A DNA stretch of 24,447 nucleotides, taken from a virus. Positions 14,818-22,386 of the stretch are shown piece after piece; position 1 is the first letter of the stretch; each line of letters starts with the position of its first letter. The notes beneath the pieces were generated by a model that saw nothing but the letters and a program-made list of their open reading frames with translations, ran no database searches and was not told where the DNA came from. The position numbers and the translations under genes are program-made. The DNA lies in the IMG/VR virus record IMGVR_UViG_3300031746_000165, positions 1 to 24,447 of that record; one strand, given 5' to 3'.

Positions 14818-17087
14818 TAGGACTTCGCTCCCGGCATCTTGGTGTTCGGAGTCTTCACAGTGCCGCCGATGTACATGATCTTGTACTTGATCAACGTGTG
14901 TTTGTTGGCCGACTGCAACCGGAACGCAAAGTGCGAGATCAACCCGGTGTTCACATCCCAGCGCATCCGGGTCACCTTGTGCTCCTGCCACTTCGCTACG
15001 TCCCAGACTGCAAGGTTCGGGCCCGAGGTGAGGGTGGCGTCCTGCGCAGGTCCGATGCCATTGAGGTAGTCACCAATCTTCGGAGCCACGGTGCCTGCGC
15101 TGACGAACTCAGACGAGTAGTCAGAAGCCCACAACAGTTCGACCTCGTTGTTGCCCTCGGTGATCGTCTCGATGTCTACGGTGAGTACACGCTTCTTGAT
15201 GGTGTCGTCGCCGAAGTCCTCCCATCCGCTCTGCCACACGCCGACCGGGGCGCCGGCGGGGAGATAAGCTACCGAGGTTGTGTCGAAGAAGGAAGCGAAG
15301 GGCATCAGGTCGCCCGACGCATGCCGAGCTGTCCAGACCTGCAACCCCATGCCGGGGTACAGGTTCTGGCTTGTCGGGGATGGGCGTGTGCCGATGATGA
15401 TGTAGCCACTTCGGTCCGCAGTAAGCTGCGTGAAGCGCCAGTCCAGAAGCGGAGACTCCGGGTCTACGGCAGACCGCAGCGTAAACTCGTTCACTGTTGG
15501 GGCGTAGACTACGCCGCGTGTGTTCTCGGTCTGGCCGTCCACGGGGAAGTGGCACCACCACTCCTTCTCGCGAGGGGAGTACACAGCGGTTGCTCTACAG
15601 AGAGAGTTCTTCGAAACGCGGCGTAGCTCCTTCTCGAAACGAGCGCTGACCTTGTTGACTTCGATTGAGGCCCCGCCGCGCAGGCCGCCGGTGATCAGGT
15701 ACACGCCATCGAGGTTGAGGAAGAGGATGCCGACACCCGGCACGAGGCGGATGGTGTTCGTAGCGATGGTGCCGATGGACTGGTTGACCGTGGTGCAGGT
15801 GAACCCGTCGCCCGCTGCGTTCGTGAACACGGCGTCGATGGCCTTCTCACGGAAGACCAGGAGCACATCATAGTAGGGAACCAAGGCCGTTATGTGACCA
15901 CCGTCGCGTACCCCTACGTCGAAGTAGTTGAACGCCGGGAACTGCTCCGGCAGACCCTGTGCCGAGTAGATGAGCTGCGTGGGCGTGGTGTCTCCGCCAG
16001 CCAGCCACATCGCGCCGTTCCACGCCGCGCCGTACTTGTAGCCATTGCTGATCGTGACCGAGTCCGCGAAGGTCGGGGCTTTGTCGACAAGCTGGTTGTC
16101 TGGGATGCAGTCGAGGTACTGCCGCGTGGTGTTGTCGTTGATCTGACAGACGAAGTAGTAGACATCGCCGGCTCCGGTCAGCCCATCTTTCTTGTTCTTG
16201 GTGCGGTAGATACGACGGGCGACGGTGCCGTCGGGGCCGGGCTCAAGCCCCTGCACCATTACGCCGTACTTGCGGGCGTTCGCGTCAGCGTACCGGATTC
16301 GCTGAGCCTCGGTCGTGGCGGGGAACGTGGCGTCGGTGTACACCGTCCAGCTCACGTTAGCCGGATTGCTGACCGGGGACTCGGAGCCAGTGTCCGTGAC
16401 GTAGGTCTGCCGATACGAGTACGAGTTGATTGATCCCTTGTCTGGGTCGCCGAGTCCGAGGTAGTCCCCGGCCTCGAACTGCACGGCCATAGACACCAGA
16501 CTGTTGTTGATACCGTCCCCGGTCGGGGCGACGAATGCGTCGGGTTCGGCCGGGATTCCCGGGGCGGAGTAGGTAGTCTGCACCCCGACGCAGTAGGGCG
16601 TGGGCGTAGGCAGAATGAACCCGAAGGGTTCGAGCTTCGCACGGCCCCACCACTTGAACATCTCGTCATGCCCGTTGAGGAGAAGCGCGAAGCGGCCGAA
16701 GGGCACGAACTGCGTACCGGGCTCATCCACTCGAGGCAGATGGCGGTTCCGTGCAAGCACGATCTCTGAAGTGACTGCATCGCCGACGTTGCCGTAGGTG
16801 TAAGACAAGATGCCTGCACGCTCTTGGATGTAGTACTCTTCAGACCCGCCGTGGCGGGCCCACGTTGCGAGGAAGCGGCACGGAGCGCGAGCGACGGCCA
16901 GCTCTGCAGCGGTCAGGATGAACGGGGTGGCAGGGTACGGGATCAAGGGCTCCCATCCCCGGTCCTTACGCCATCCGCCATCGGGCAGGTAGCGGTGGTT
17001 CTGTACGTTCTCCCCTGAGTTTTGACCAATCGTGTAGCGCTGATCGATGCCGGCAGCTGCGACATCGGGGAGGGCGTTAGTCTGCAT
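14817..17087 (-). CDS. Tail nozzle / tail tubular protein B-like
   Basis: This 756-aa protein is expected to form the distal tube (nozzle) of the short tail. The sequence is beta-rich with repeated blade-like phrases typical of nozzle and stabilisation proteins: AAWNGAMWLAGGDTTPTQLIY, PAFNYFDVGVRDGGHITALV, YDVLLVFREKAIDAVF, VPGVGILFLNLDGVYLITGG and REKEWWCHFPVDGQ. These suggest a beta-propeller-like body, which is also known for T7 gp12 and P22 gp10. It follows the adaptor gene, the usual order. The ATG overlaps the adaptor TAA (TAATG) and the stop overlaps the next ATG in the same way, so it is translationally coupled on both sides. Confidence 0.83.
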   Translation of the reverse strand: MQTNALPDVAAAGIDQRYTIGQNSGENVQNHRYLPDGGWRKDRGWEPLIPYPATPFILTAAELAVARAPCRFLATWARHGGSEEYYIQERAGILSYTYGNVGDAVTSEIVLARNRHLPRVDEPGTQFVPFGRFALLLNGHDEMFKWWGRAKLEPFGFILPTPTPYCVGVQTTYSAPGIPAEPDAFVAPTGDGINNSLVSMAVQFEAGDYLGLGDPDKGSINSYSYRQTYVTDTGSESPVSNPANVSWTVYTDATFPATTEAQRIRYADANARKYGVMVQGLEPGPDGTVARRIYRTKNKKDGLTGAGDVYYFVCQINDNTTRQYLDCIPDNQLVDKAPTFADSVTISNGYKYGAAWNGAMWLAGGDTTPTQLIYSAQGLPEQFPAFNYFDVGVRDGGHITALVPYYDVLLVFREKAIDAVFTNAAGDGFTCTTVNQSIGTIATNTIRLVPGVGILFLNLDGVYLITGGLRGGASIEVNKVSARFEKELRRVSKNSLCRATAVYSPREKEWWCHFPVDGQTENTRGVVYAPTVNEFTLRSAVDPESPLLDWRFTQLTADRSGYIIIGTRPSPTSQNLYPGMGLQVWTARHASGDLMPFASFFDTTSVAYLPAGAPVGVWQSGWEDFGDDTIKKRVLTVDIETITEGNNEVELLWASDYSSEFVSAGTVAPKIGDYLNGIGPAQDATLTSGPNLAVWDVAKWQEHKVTRMRWDVNTGLISHFAFRLQSANKHTLIKYKIMYIGGTVKTPNTKMPGAKS

Positions 17088-18610
17088 TAGTTCACCCGGC
17101 GGAGGGAGGCAGGATCGTACGGAGAGAAGATGCGGCCCGTGATTCCGAACTGGCCGCGCACAATGTCAGTGTCGACGCTGTCGACGTAGCGCTTCTGTAG
17201 ACGGAGGATCTCCTTCTCGTACTTCTTCTGGTAGTTGCCCGCCTGAGCCAGGTTGTCGTGCTTGCTGTAGATGTCGTGCAGCACCTTGTAGATCACCAGC
17301 TGGTGAAACTCGATGGGGAACTCTGGCGTGTCGGTCGGAAGTCCGAGGCGCGCAGGCTTGCGGTAGTAGCGGCATTCCCACTGGCGGAACTGGCGCTCGT
17401 TCGCGTCGTTGTAGCCCTCTTGCACGGGCTCACTCGGGATGCCCGGAATGTAGTCGTAGTAGAAGTCGTTGCCGATGGGGCGGGGGTACGGGCGGAAGCG
17501 GAGGTGCAAGCCGTCGTAGTCGATGTAGCGCTTGTTGCCCGGGCTGACCTGATTGAGGAACTCGATCTGGTAGGTGCCCGCAGTGTCCTCGACACGAACA
17601 GGATCATCGGAGGTGTTGACGAACGGAGTCGCAGGCAGCGCGGCCGTCGAGCCGAAGGTCACTTCACGCCAGACAGGCAGGCCGGGGTTGCGGATGCCGG
17701 TGACTCTGTTGAAGTTCTGATTGAAGTAGACGCGCTTCTTCAGGCCTTCGAACGAGTTCATCACCTGGTCGACGTTGTCTACGTAGCCGGGGGCCGCGAC
17801 GGTCACGCCGTCCCACGTCTTGAAGGTAACCACAATACTGCGAGCGGAGTTGCCGGTGACCTGTAAGATGGCCGACTCGCTCAACGCTCCGACCTTCTTG
17901 CCGCCGTCCGTCTCGAAGGCCCAGCACAGCTCGAGGTAGGTGCCGATGGTGATGCTGCCGGTGCCCAATGCCAGCGTGAGCGTCTCTGCCGGGGGCACGT
18001 TGCTCGTGCCGTAGGGGATGTAGCACTGTGAATAGAAGCTGGTGAAGTCTTCACGGAGGTTCAAGTCCTCTTCGCGGCGCGCCGTGATGCCCCGGATTGC
18101 ACCGTACGGAGGGATCTTCCCGACCGCAGGGGTGTCCTTGTGCAGCAGACCGAGGATCTCAACGGCATCAGCAGGAAGATCGTAGAAGCGGTGCTTCAGT
18201 TTCCAGGTGCTGTTGGTTGCGCTCGTAGTTCCTCGGTAGGGTTCGCGCAGGCGGATCTCGGTGCCCGTGGTCACGGCGTCGATGAAGTAGTCGCGTCCGT
18301 TGATCTCGATGATCTGACCTTCCCACACGTAGGGGTACGAGAGCAGAGCTTTGATCGGGCCGGTGAAGCCGACGCGTCGGCGGTTGTCCGTAACGATGCA
18401 CAGCTTCGTGGTGCCGTCAGGTTGGAGAGACACGATGTCGGGCCAGACGTCCATGAAGATGGTCTTCTGTGCGAAGCGCCAGCGCTTCTCAGTCCAGATG
18501 GCGTTGTACGCATCGCCGACAAGCAGGTCCAGCTGCTCGTTGTAGACGGTCAACTCCGGGGAGTAATCGGTGATCGACTTGATCTTGTTTCGGATTTCGG
18601 TCAGGTTCAC
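17087..18610 (-). CDS. Head-tail adaptor / tail tubular protein A-like
   Basis: This 507-aa protein is expected to bind under the portal ring and link it to the nozzle. The N-terminal helical part (LTVYNEQLDLLVGDAYNAIW, then RWRFAQK) matches the pattern of short-tail adaptors, where a helix with LxNxAxxEIW is followed by Trp/Phe. The C-terminal helical part (EFPIEFHQLVIYKVLHDIYS, YQKKYEKEILRLQKRY) also fits. At 507 aa it is far longer than T7 gp11 (about 196 aa); the middle, about residues 190-400, is a beta-rich insertion. The start is GTG, five bases after GGAG. It follows a spacer with a strong hairpin. Confidence 0.78.
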   Translation of the reverse strand: MNLTEIRNKIKSITDYSPELTVYNEQLDLLVGDAYNAIWTEKRWRFAQKTIFMDVWPDIVSLQPDGTTKLCIVTDNRRRVGFTGPIKALLSYPYVWEGQIIEINGRDYFIDAVTTGTEIRLREPYRGTTSATNSTWKLKHRFYDLPADAVEILGLLHKDTPAVGKIPPYGAIRGITARREEDLNLREDFTSFYSQCYIPYGTSNVPPAETLTLALGTGSITIGTYLELCWAFETDGGKKVGALSESAILQVTGNSARSIVVTFKTWDGVTVAAPGYVDNVDQVMNSFEGLKKRVYFNQNFNRVTGIRNPGLPVWREVTFGSTAALPATPFVNTSDDPVRVEDTAGTYQIEFLNQVSPGNKRYIDYDGLHLRFRPYPRPIGNDFYYDYIPGIPSEPVQEGYNDANERQFRQWECRYYRKPARLGLPTDTPEFPIEFHQLVIYKVLHDIYSKHDNLAQAGNYQKKYEKEILRLQKRYVDSVDTDIVRGQFGITGRIFSPYDPASLRRVN

Positions 18611-18629
18611 GCGGACTCCATGCAGATGC

Positions 18630-18661
18630 GGGCGGTGCGGGACGATTATCCCACACCACCC
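18630..18661 (-). terminator. Strong 13-bp hairpin between decoration and adaptor genes
   Basis: On the minus strand the arms GGGTGGTGTGGGA and TCCCGCACCGCCC flank a six-base loop (TAATCG). All 13 pairs form, two of them G-U. The wobbles pair only in minus-strand RNA; on the plus strand they are C-A mismatches, so the structure belongs to the late transcript. There is no U-run after it, so it is more likely an attenuator, an RNase III site or a 3'-end stabiliser than a full intrinsic terminator. The loop also contains GATAAT preceded by TGG, which resembles an extended -10 and would put a promoter just upstream of the adaptor gene. Confidence 0.6.
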
Positions 18662-18684
18662 GACTTGTTGCTACTGGCGCAGAC

Positions 18685-19209
18685 TTAGATACCGCAGCCG
18701 AGGACGTAGACCTTGACAGGTCCAGCCGCAGCCACAGTCTCCATCGCGTAGCAAACAACGTGACCGATGTTTGCGGCTGTGTTGACCATGCAAGCGCCCG
18801 CTGCGCCGGCAGTGTCGAGCACCAGAGGATCGCCGACAGCGCAGCCAACGGTGGCGAGGTTCGACGCCGTGGCCGGACCGCGCACCACAACCCGGATGGG
18901 CTGGGGCGAAGTCGCGGTTCCGGTGACGGCCTGTGCTGCAACGCCGACTACAATCTTCTGCACGGTGCCGACTGCGTTGAAGTCCGCAGTGATGACAGTC
19001 ACCGACGAGTTGCCGCCGGTAGGGTCGAGAGTCATCCGGGCTGCCGTGACGTCGACCGCAACGAGCTGACCTGCCGTGATGGCAGTCTCGGTGAGGAACG
19101 TCTCTTCCTGCTTGCGGTTGAGCGGGTTGGTGCCCAGCTGTACGTCGGCGCCGGTCGTGACGGACTTGCCAGTAGTTTCGAGGTACTGGAGGATATTGGT
19201 AGTTGCCAT
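18685..19209 (-). CDS. Probable capsid decoration protein
   Basis: This 174-aa protein begins MATTNILQYLETTGKSVTTG. It is followed by beta-rich sequence (AITAGQLVAVDV, SVTVITADFNAVGTVQKIVV, QPIRVVVRGPA, GPVKVYVLGC) with much Ala, Thr, Val and Gly, a composition common in capsid-stabilising proteins. The gene directly follows the capsid gene, two bases after its stop, with GAGGG upstream. The phrase TAITAGQLVAVDV and the end NIGHVVCYAMETV recall small decoration or capsid-spike families, but I cannot name one. A decoration role is inferred from position and composition. Confidence 0.66.
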   Translation of the reverse strand: MATTNILQYLETTGKSVTTGADVQLGTNPLNRKQEETFLTETAITAGQLVAVDVTAARMTLDPTGGNSSVTVITADFNAVGTVQKIVVGVAAQAVTGTATSPQPIRVVVRGPATASNLATVGCAVGDPLVLDTAGAAGACMVNTAANIGHVVCYAMETVAAAGPVKVYVLGCGI

Positions 19210-19211
19210 GT

Positions 19212-20234
19212 TTAGAAGCCCTCGCCGTTGAAGAGAAGTGCGCAGGATGCCAAGTTGTCAGCGATGAGCTGACCCTTCCAGTAGATCTGTGCAGACCGAG
19301 CGGTCGTGCCGGGGATGTACTCGAAGGGGCTGACCGCGAGGTCGCCATCGCTGTGCATGACCAACTTGATACCATCGAAGTTGATGAAGTACATGGTTGC
19401 CTGAAGATTAAGGCCGGTGGTGGCGTTGGTAGGCATGAACACGTCCTGCACCACCGCTGCATTCCCGAACGCCAAGCTCATGTAGCCCGCGTTCAGCTGC
19501 TTCTCGTCGATGTAGCGCTCCTGCAGGAACAACGCGCGGCGGTAGTTGGCATAGCCAGCTTCCGAAGTGAGGATGAGTTTGATCTCACCCATCGGTGCGC
19601 GAGCAGAAGTCTCGGCCGCGATCTGCTGCATGCCCCGGATACCGTCGGTGCCGAACAAGTTGTTCGCGTTGAAGATGCGGTTGAACAGACCGTTGCCGTC
19701 CGGGACGAGCGAGCGAGCAAGACCGCCAACGGTGTTGGTCTGACCAGCCGCCGTGGGTGCGCCCTGCTCGAGGAAGCCGGTCACAGTGGCAACACCGTTC
19801 AGAGTCCCGAGGGAGGTCAGAACAGCGGAGTCACCAGCAACGAGCTGCTTGTTGATCTCGCGGCGAAGCAGACCCATGACGTTGCGCATACGCGCTTCGA
19901 CGATCTTGACGATGGCCTTCTCGCCGGCGTTCTCGAGCTCTTCTTTCTTGGTGACAACGATGGGCGCGACGAAGTCAGACCACTCGTACAGAGCGGGCTG
20001 CATGACATCCTGCACAGCGAGGGAGACGGGCTCGTAGCCGGTCGCGAGCTGGGTGATCGTCGAGTGATTGGACACAGCCAACGGGCGCTGGATCTTGATG
20101 CCGCCGTCTTCGTACTCGATACCACCAAGACGCTTGGCGAAGTCGAGGAAAGGGACGCGCTGGAAGAGTTCGTCTACTTCCCCGTCCCGGATGCTGAACA
20201 GCGTCGAGGAGAGGAGTTCATTTGAAATGGCCAT
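19212..20234 (-). CDS. Major capsid protein
   Basis: This 340-aa protein is the main shell subunit. It lies between the scaffold block and the decoration gene, as capsid genes do, and has the best ribosome-binding site in the window: AGGAGG at 20243-20248, eight bases before the ATG. The N-terminal region (about 1-60) is followed by a helical stretch, residues 95-133 (KKEELENAGEKAIVKIVEAR, MRNVMGLLRREINKQLVAGD), like the long spine helix of HK97-fold capsids. Beta-rich sequence follows, ending YIPGTTARSAQIYWKGQLIA. The fold is inferred; identity rests on order, size, predicted expression and helix pattern. Confidence 0.85.
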   Translation of the reverse strand: MAISNELLSSTLFSIRDGEVDELFQRVPFLDFAKRLGGIEYEDGGIKIQRPLAVSNHSTITQLATGYEPVSLAVQDVMQPALYEWSDFVAPIVVTKKEELENAGEKAIVKIVEARMRNVMGLLRREINKQLVAGDSAVLTSLGTLNGVATVTGFLEQGAPTAAGQTNTVGGLARSLVPDGNGLFNRIFNANNLFGTDGIRGMQQIAAETSARAPMGEIKLILTSEAGYANYRRALFLQERYIDEKQLNAGYMSLAFGNAAVVQDVFMPTNATTGLNLQATMYFINFDGIKLVMHSDGDLAVSPFEYIPGTTARSAQIYWKGQLIADNLASCALLFNGEGF

Positions 20235-20365
20235 TTGTCGGCCTCCTAACTGAATGGTTTTGGGAACAGGACTAAGTCAGTCGGGTGGCCGAAGGGCTCC
20301 GCTCTCCCAGTTCTCTCTTACGGGTGACCTGTTGGGGTTCCGCTGAGGCAGTCGGGAGGAGTTGC

Positions 20366-20377
20366 ACTGCCGGCAGT
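20366..20377. repeat. 12-bp perfect palindrome overlapping the -10 element
   Basis: ACTGCCGGCAGT is its own reverse complement and shares its last three bases (on the plus strand) with the candidate -10 hexamer before the capsid gene. It would lie at the transcription start, the usual place for an operator bound by a dimeric repressor. It could instead be a small RNA hairpin or chance. Confidence 0.35.
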
Positions 20378-20383
20378 ATAGCA
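20375..20383 (-). promoter_or_regulatory. Candidate extended -10 promoter (TGCTATACT) for the capsid gene
   Basis: The minus strand reads TGCTATACT shortly after the stop of the 78-aa gene, with an A-tract (CACAAAAACG) just upstream. The 163-base spacer before the capsid ATG (20235-20397) is the longest gap in the window and otherwise holds only the palindrome and a Shine-Dalgarno site. The -35 position lacks a clear TTGACA, as expected for extended -10 promoters. A dedicated capsid promoter would make sense because this protein is needed in hundreds of copies. Confidence 0.5.
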
Positions 20384-20397
20384 CGTTTTTGTGCGGT

Positions 20398-20634
20398 TCA
20401 GCGTCTACTCTTTTTTCCCACGCATCCCCACTTCTTCCGTGACAGATTGTTCGGGGTGTTGGGGTCGTTCTGTTTCTCGGGGCTCAGCCCCTTCTTGATG
20501 CCAGCAGACCGTGCGCAGTAGCTGTCACCCCGCGATGTGCCAGGTGAAACAGTCGCGCCGACCTGACCGTAGCGCACAGTCTTAGTGCGCCCGGTCGACG
20601 GGTTCTTCACGACCTTCTTGCTGGCCTTCTTCAC
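20398..20634 (-). CDS. Small basic conserved phage protein with Cys motif (DUF6321-like)
   Basis: This 78-aa protein is lysine- and arginine-rich. The core VRYGQVGATVSPGTSRGDSY, then CARSAGIKK, then DPNTPNNLSRKKWGCVGKKS, is a pattern I know from many phages and have seen listed as DUF6321; the role is unknown. The GTG at 20634 was chosen because it forms a four-base GTGA overlap with the scaffold stop and starts where relatives usually start; an ATG at 20676 would give 92 aa but overlaps the scaffold by 46 bases. Two cysteines (CARS and KKWGC) may bind a metal. Its place between scaffold and capsid suggests a head-related role. Confidence 0.72.
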   Translation of the reverse strand: MKKASKKVVKNPSTGRTKTVRYGQVGATVSPGTSRGDSYCARSAGIKKGLSPEKQNDPNTPNNLSRKKWGCVGKKSRR

Positions 20635-21398
20635 TTCGAGGAGCCGTGGGCTTTGTGCCACTGGTAGGCAGTCCATGCGTCCTTGAACTTCGGAGCCTCG
20701 GCGCTGCGTACGGCGTTGCCGGTCGAGGTCTTCATCAGAGTCTCGCGCTGTGCAGTCTTCACTGCCGTGTTCTGCTCTTTTGCGACCTGTCCCTTCACGA
20801 TGTAGTACGCATCCTCGAGCCGCAGCTCGGGGCGATCCATCAGCAGACGCGCAACGGGCATGCGCATCTCGTCCGAGGTCAGGTCGGGGTGCTTGGTCTT
20901 GAACGAGTCAAGCGCGACCTGACGGCTCTGCGTGGCGAGATCCTGCTGCAACGGGGCGAGCATCTGCTGCATCATCTGCGCAGCCTTCACGTCGATCCGC
21001 TCCTGCAGTCCCTCGTCACTCCAAGCATCGTGCTCCAACGGCTTCGCTGCCTGCTCTGCTACCTTCTGTGCGAACTCTGACTTGGTCATCAGCTCCCGGT
21101 CGCGGGCCAGGGATGCGCGCTCTGCCTCGAGCTGCTGCCGGAGCGTGGCAATCTCCGTCGTCTTCTGCGTGTACGAGGCGCGCAGATTCCCAACGAGCTT
21201 GCGCCCGTTCTCCGGCAGGTGCTCGAGGATCTTCTTGTAGTCGGGCAGGCCTTTGTGCCCGCCCTTCAGTTCGGGGTGATCGTCATACGCTGAACCGATG
21301 AGCTCATCGAGGCTGATGTCTTCCGCTTCGGCGGCCTGGACAACTTCGACGGGGGCTTCAGCGGCAGGTGCGACGGGCGTGGCTGCGGTATCGAGCAT
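20631..21398 (-). CDS. Capsid assembly scaffold protein
   Basis: This 255-aa protein begins MLDTAATPVAPAAEAPVEVV. The N-terminus is acidic and disordered (to about 40). A long charged coiled coil follows at about residues 72-128 (KTTEIATLRQQLEAERASLA, RDRELMTKSEFAQKVAEQ), then more helix (MMQQMLAPLQQDLATQSRQV) and a basic C-terminus. This is the usual build of phage scaffolds, which line the procapsid and then leave. It sits directly upstream of the capsid module. AGGAAGGA precedes the ATG, two bases after the stop of the 173-aa gene. Confidence 0.82.
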   Translation of the reverse strand: MLDTAATPVAPAAEAPVEVVQAAEAEDISLDELIGSAYDDHPELKGGHKGLPDYKKILEHLPENGRKLVGNLRASYTQKTTEIATLRQQLEAERASLARDRELMTKSEFAQKVAEQAAKPLEHDAWSDEGLQERIDVKAAQMMQQMLAPLQQDLATQSRQVALDSFKTKHPDLTSDEMRMPVARLLMDRPELRLEDAYYIVKGQVAKEQNTAVKTAQRETLMKTSTGNAVRSAEAPKFKDAWTAYQWHKAHGSSK

Positions 21399-21400
21399 GA

Positions 21401-21922
21401 TTACATCCTTCCTGCGAACAGGGTGTCAGTGGATTCGGCAGAGTCCATCGGGGCTTCTTCCTCCATGGACTCCTCAGCAGGCGCGGACTCCTTGACCTTC
21501 TTGGTCAGGAAGCGCTTGAAGGTGCCGGACTTGGCGGCCATGCCGATGCGCCCAGCCAGGCCCTGCAGTCCGTTGTCGTCGGTGATCACGGTGAGGTCGA
21601 TCTTCGCGTCTTCGGGCAGCACGCCTTCTTCGATGGCGTCATCGAACGCCTTGCCGAACATGGTCAGCAAGCGCATGAACTCCGGGGGCAGGGTGGACAT
21701 CTTGGGCTCAGTGAACCGGTCGTACATGTCCTTGATGCCGAACAGGGGCAGCAGACGGTTGGTCGCTTCGACCAGCGCGTTGGCGGCCTTGCCGCTGAAC
21801 GAACCCTTCGGCGCAGACGCAGAGTACAGTTCGTCCTCGCTCTCTTCGACATCACCCTGACGGGTCATGGCTTCGGAACGCATCGACGCAAGATTGGCCT
21901 TTTCTTCTGGGGACATCATCAT
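21401..21922 (-). CDS. Hypothetical head-module protein (173 aa)
   Basis: This is an acidic, helical protein. Three ATG codons in a row start the gene (21922, 21919, 21916), with AAGGAG just upstream; the first also overlaps the previous stop as ATGA. The middle holds ANALVEATNRLLPLFGIKDM and EFMRLLTMFGKAFDDAIEEG. The C-terminus is very acidic and Ser/Met-rich (ESAPAEESMEEEAPMDSAES). No TM or cysteine is seen. Position between portal and scaffold suggests a minor head or assembly protein. I do not recognise the family. Confidence 0.7.
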   Translation of the reverse strand: MMMSPEEKANLASMRSEAMTRQGDVEESEDELYSASAPKGSFSGKAANALVEATNRLLPLFGIKDMYDRFTEPKMSTLPPEFMRLLTMFGKAFDDAIEEGVLPEDAKIDLTVITDDNGLQGLAGRIGMAAKSGTFKRFLTKKVKESAPAEESMEEEAPMDSAESTDTLFAGRM

Positions 21923-22386
21923 GGGGACTCCTTGGCAGCATCATGGGCATGCGCCTGTTCAAGCATTTGTTTGGCGGGGAAGGTTTCAGTGACGGCCATG
22001 ACCTTGTCCCCGTTGAACTTCTTCAAGTTCTCCCGGTATAGGTTCGCCGTCGCATCAAGTTGTTTCTTCTCGTCGATCTTGCGCGAGGCGAGGGTGTCGT
22101 ACATGGCCTCGCCTCCTGCGTCCTTCTCGTTCACGAAGCCGCGAGCGTTCATGATCTTCTCTTCCTCGCGCTTGTTCGCAACGCGGTGTCCGGCGCTCGG
22201 GCTGAAGAAGCCGTTGCCACTGAGTCCGGAGTTCCAGCCTGCGTTCCACAGCGTGGTCATCTTCGCAGGCATGGACACCTGCTGTACGCCGGCGACGCCG
22301 CATTCCGGACACTTTGAACCCTGCGCCCACTTGACCAGGGCTTCCCACTCGCCGTGCTCTTTGCACACGAAGTCGTAGATGGGCAT
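21919..22386 (-). CDS. FmdB-like zinc-ribbon protein in the head module
   Basis: This 155-aa protein has the N-terminus MPIYDFVCKEHGEWEALVKW, then SKCPECG. This matches the FmdB-type zinc ribbon (MPxYxxxCxxxG...CPxCG), with C8, H11, C26 and C29 as likely ligands; H11 replaces the usual cysteine. Beyond residue 40 it is helical and charged and unlike FmdB (GFFSPSAGHRVANKREEEK, ASRKIDEKKQLDATANLYRE). The ATG at 22386 was preferred over a GTG one codon earlier because FmdB proteins start MPxY and because it makes a one-base TGATG overlap with the portal stop. Its role is unknown; a metal-holding head or assembly factor, or a regulator, is possible. Confidence 0.78.
   Translation of the reverse strand: MPIYDFVCKEHGEWEALVKWAQGSKCPECGVAGVQQVSMPAKMTTLWNAGWNSGLSGNGFFSPSAGHRVANKREEEKIMNARGFVNEKDAGGEAMYDTLASRKIDEKKQLDATANLYRENLKKFNGDKVMAVTETFPAKQMLEQAHAHDAAKESP

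Noticed and set aside
14818-14991. N-terminal extension of the first beta-rich protein
   Set aside because: It lies inside the end of the nozzle gene, reads as His/Asp/Gln-rich junk, and the TAATG start at 14817 explains the gene better.
14811-15626. 271-aa plus-strand frame, plus similar ones at 12560-13321 and 8463-9221
   Set aside because: These long frames lie opposite clear structural genes and result from GC-rich codon use. None shows motifs or consistent start-stop spacing.
19203-20225. 340-aa open frame on the plus strand opposite the capsid gene
   Set aside because: It mirrors the capsid gene almost exactly. Its residues (many Val, Asp, Glu, Arg, Leu with no fold pattern) are typical of antisense frames in GC-rich genes, and it has no neighbouring plus-strand genes.
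20281-20330. Possible terminator hairpin in the capsid leader
   Set aside because: Only 3-4 bp stems could be found in this stretch and no U-run follows on the minus strand.
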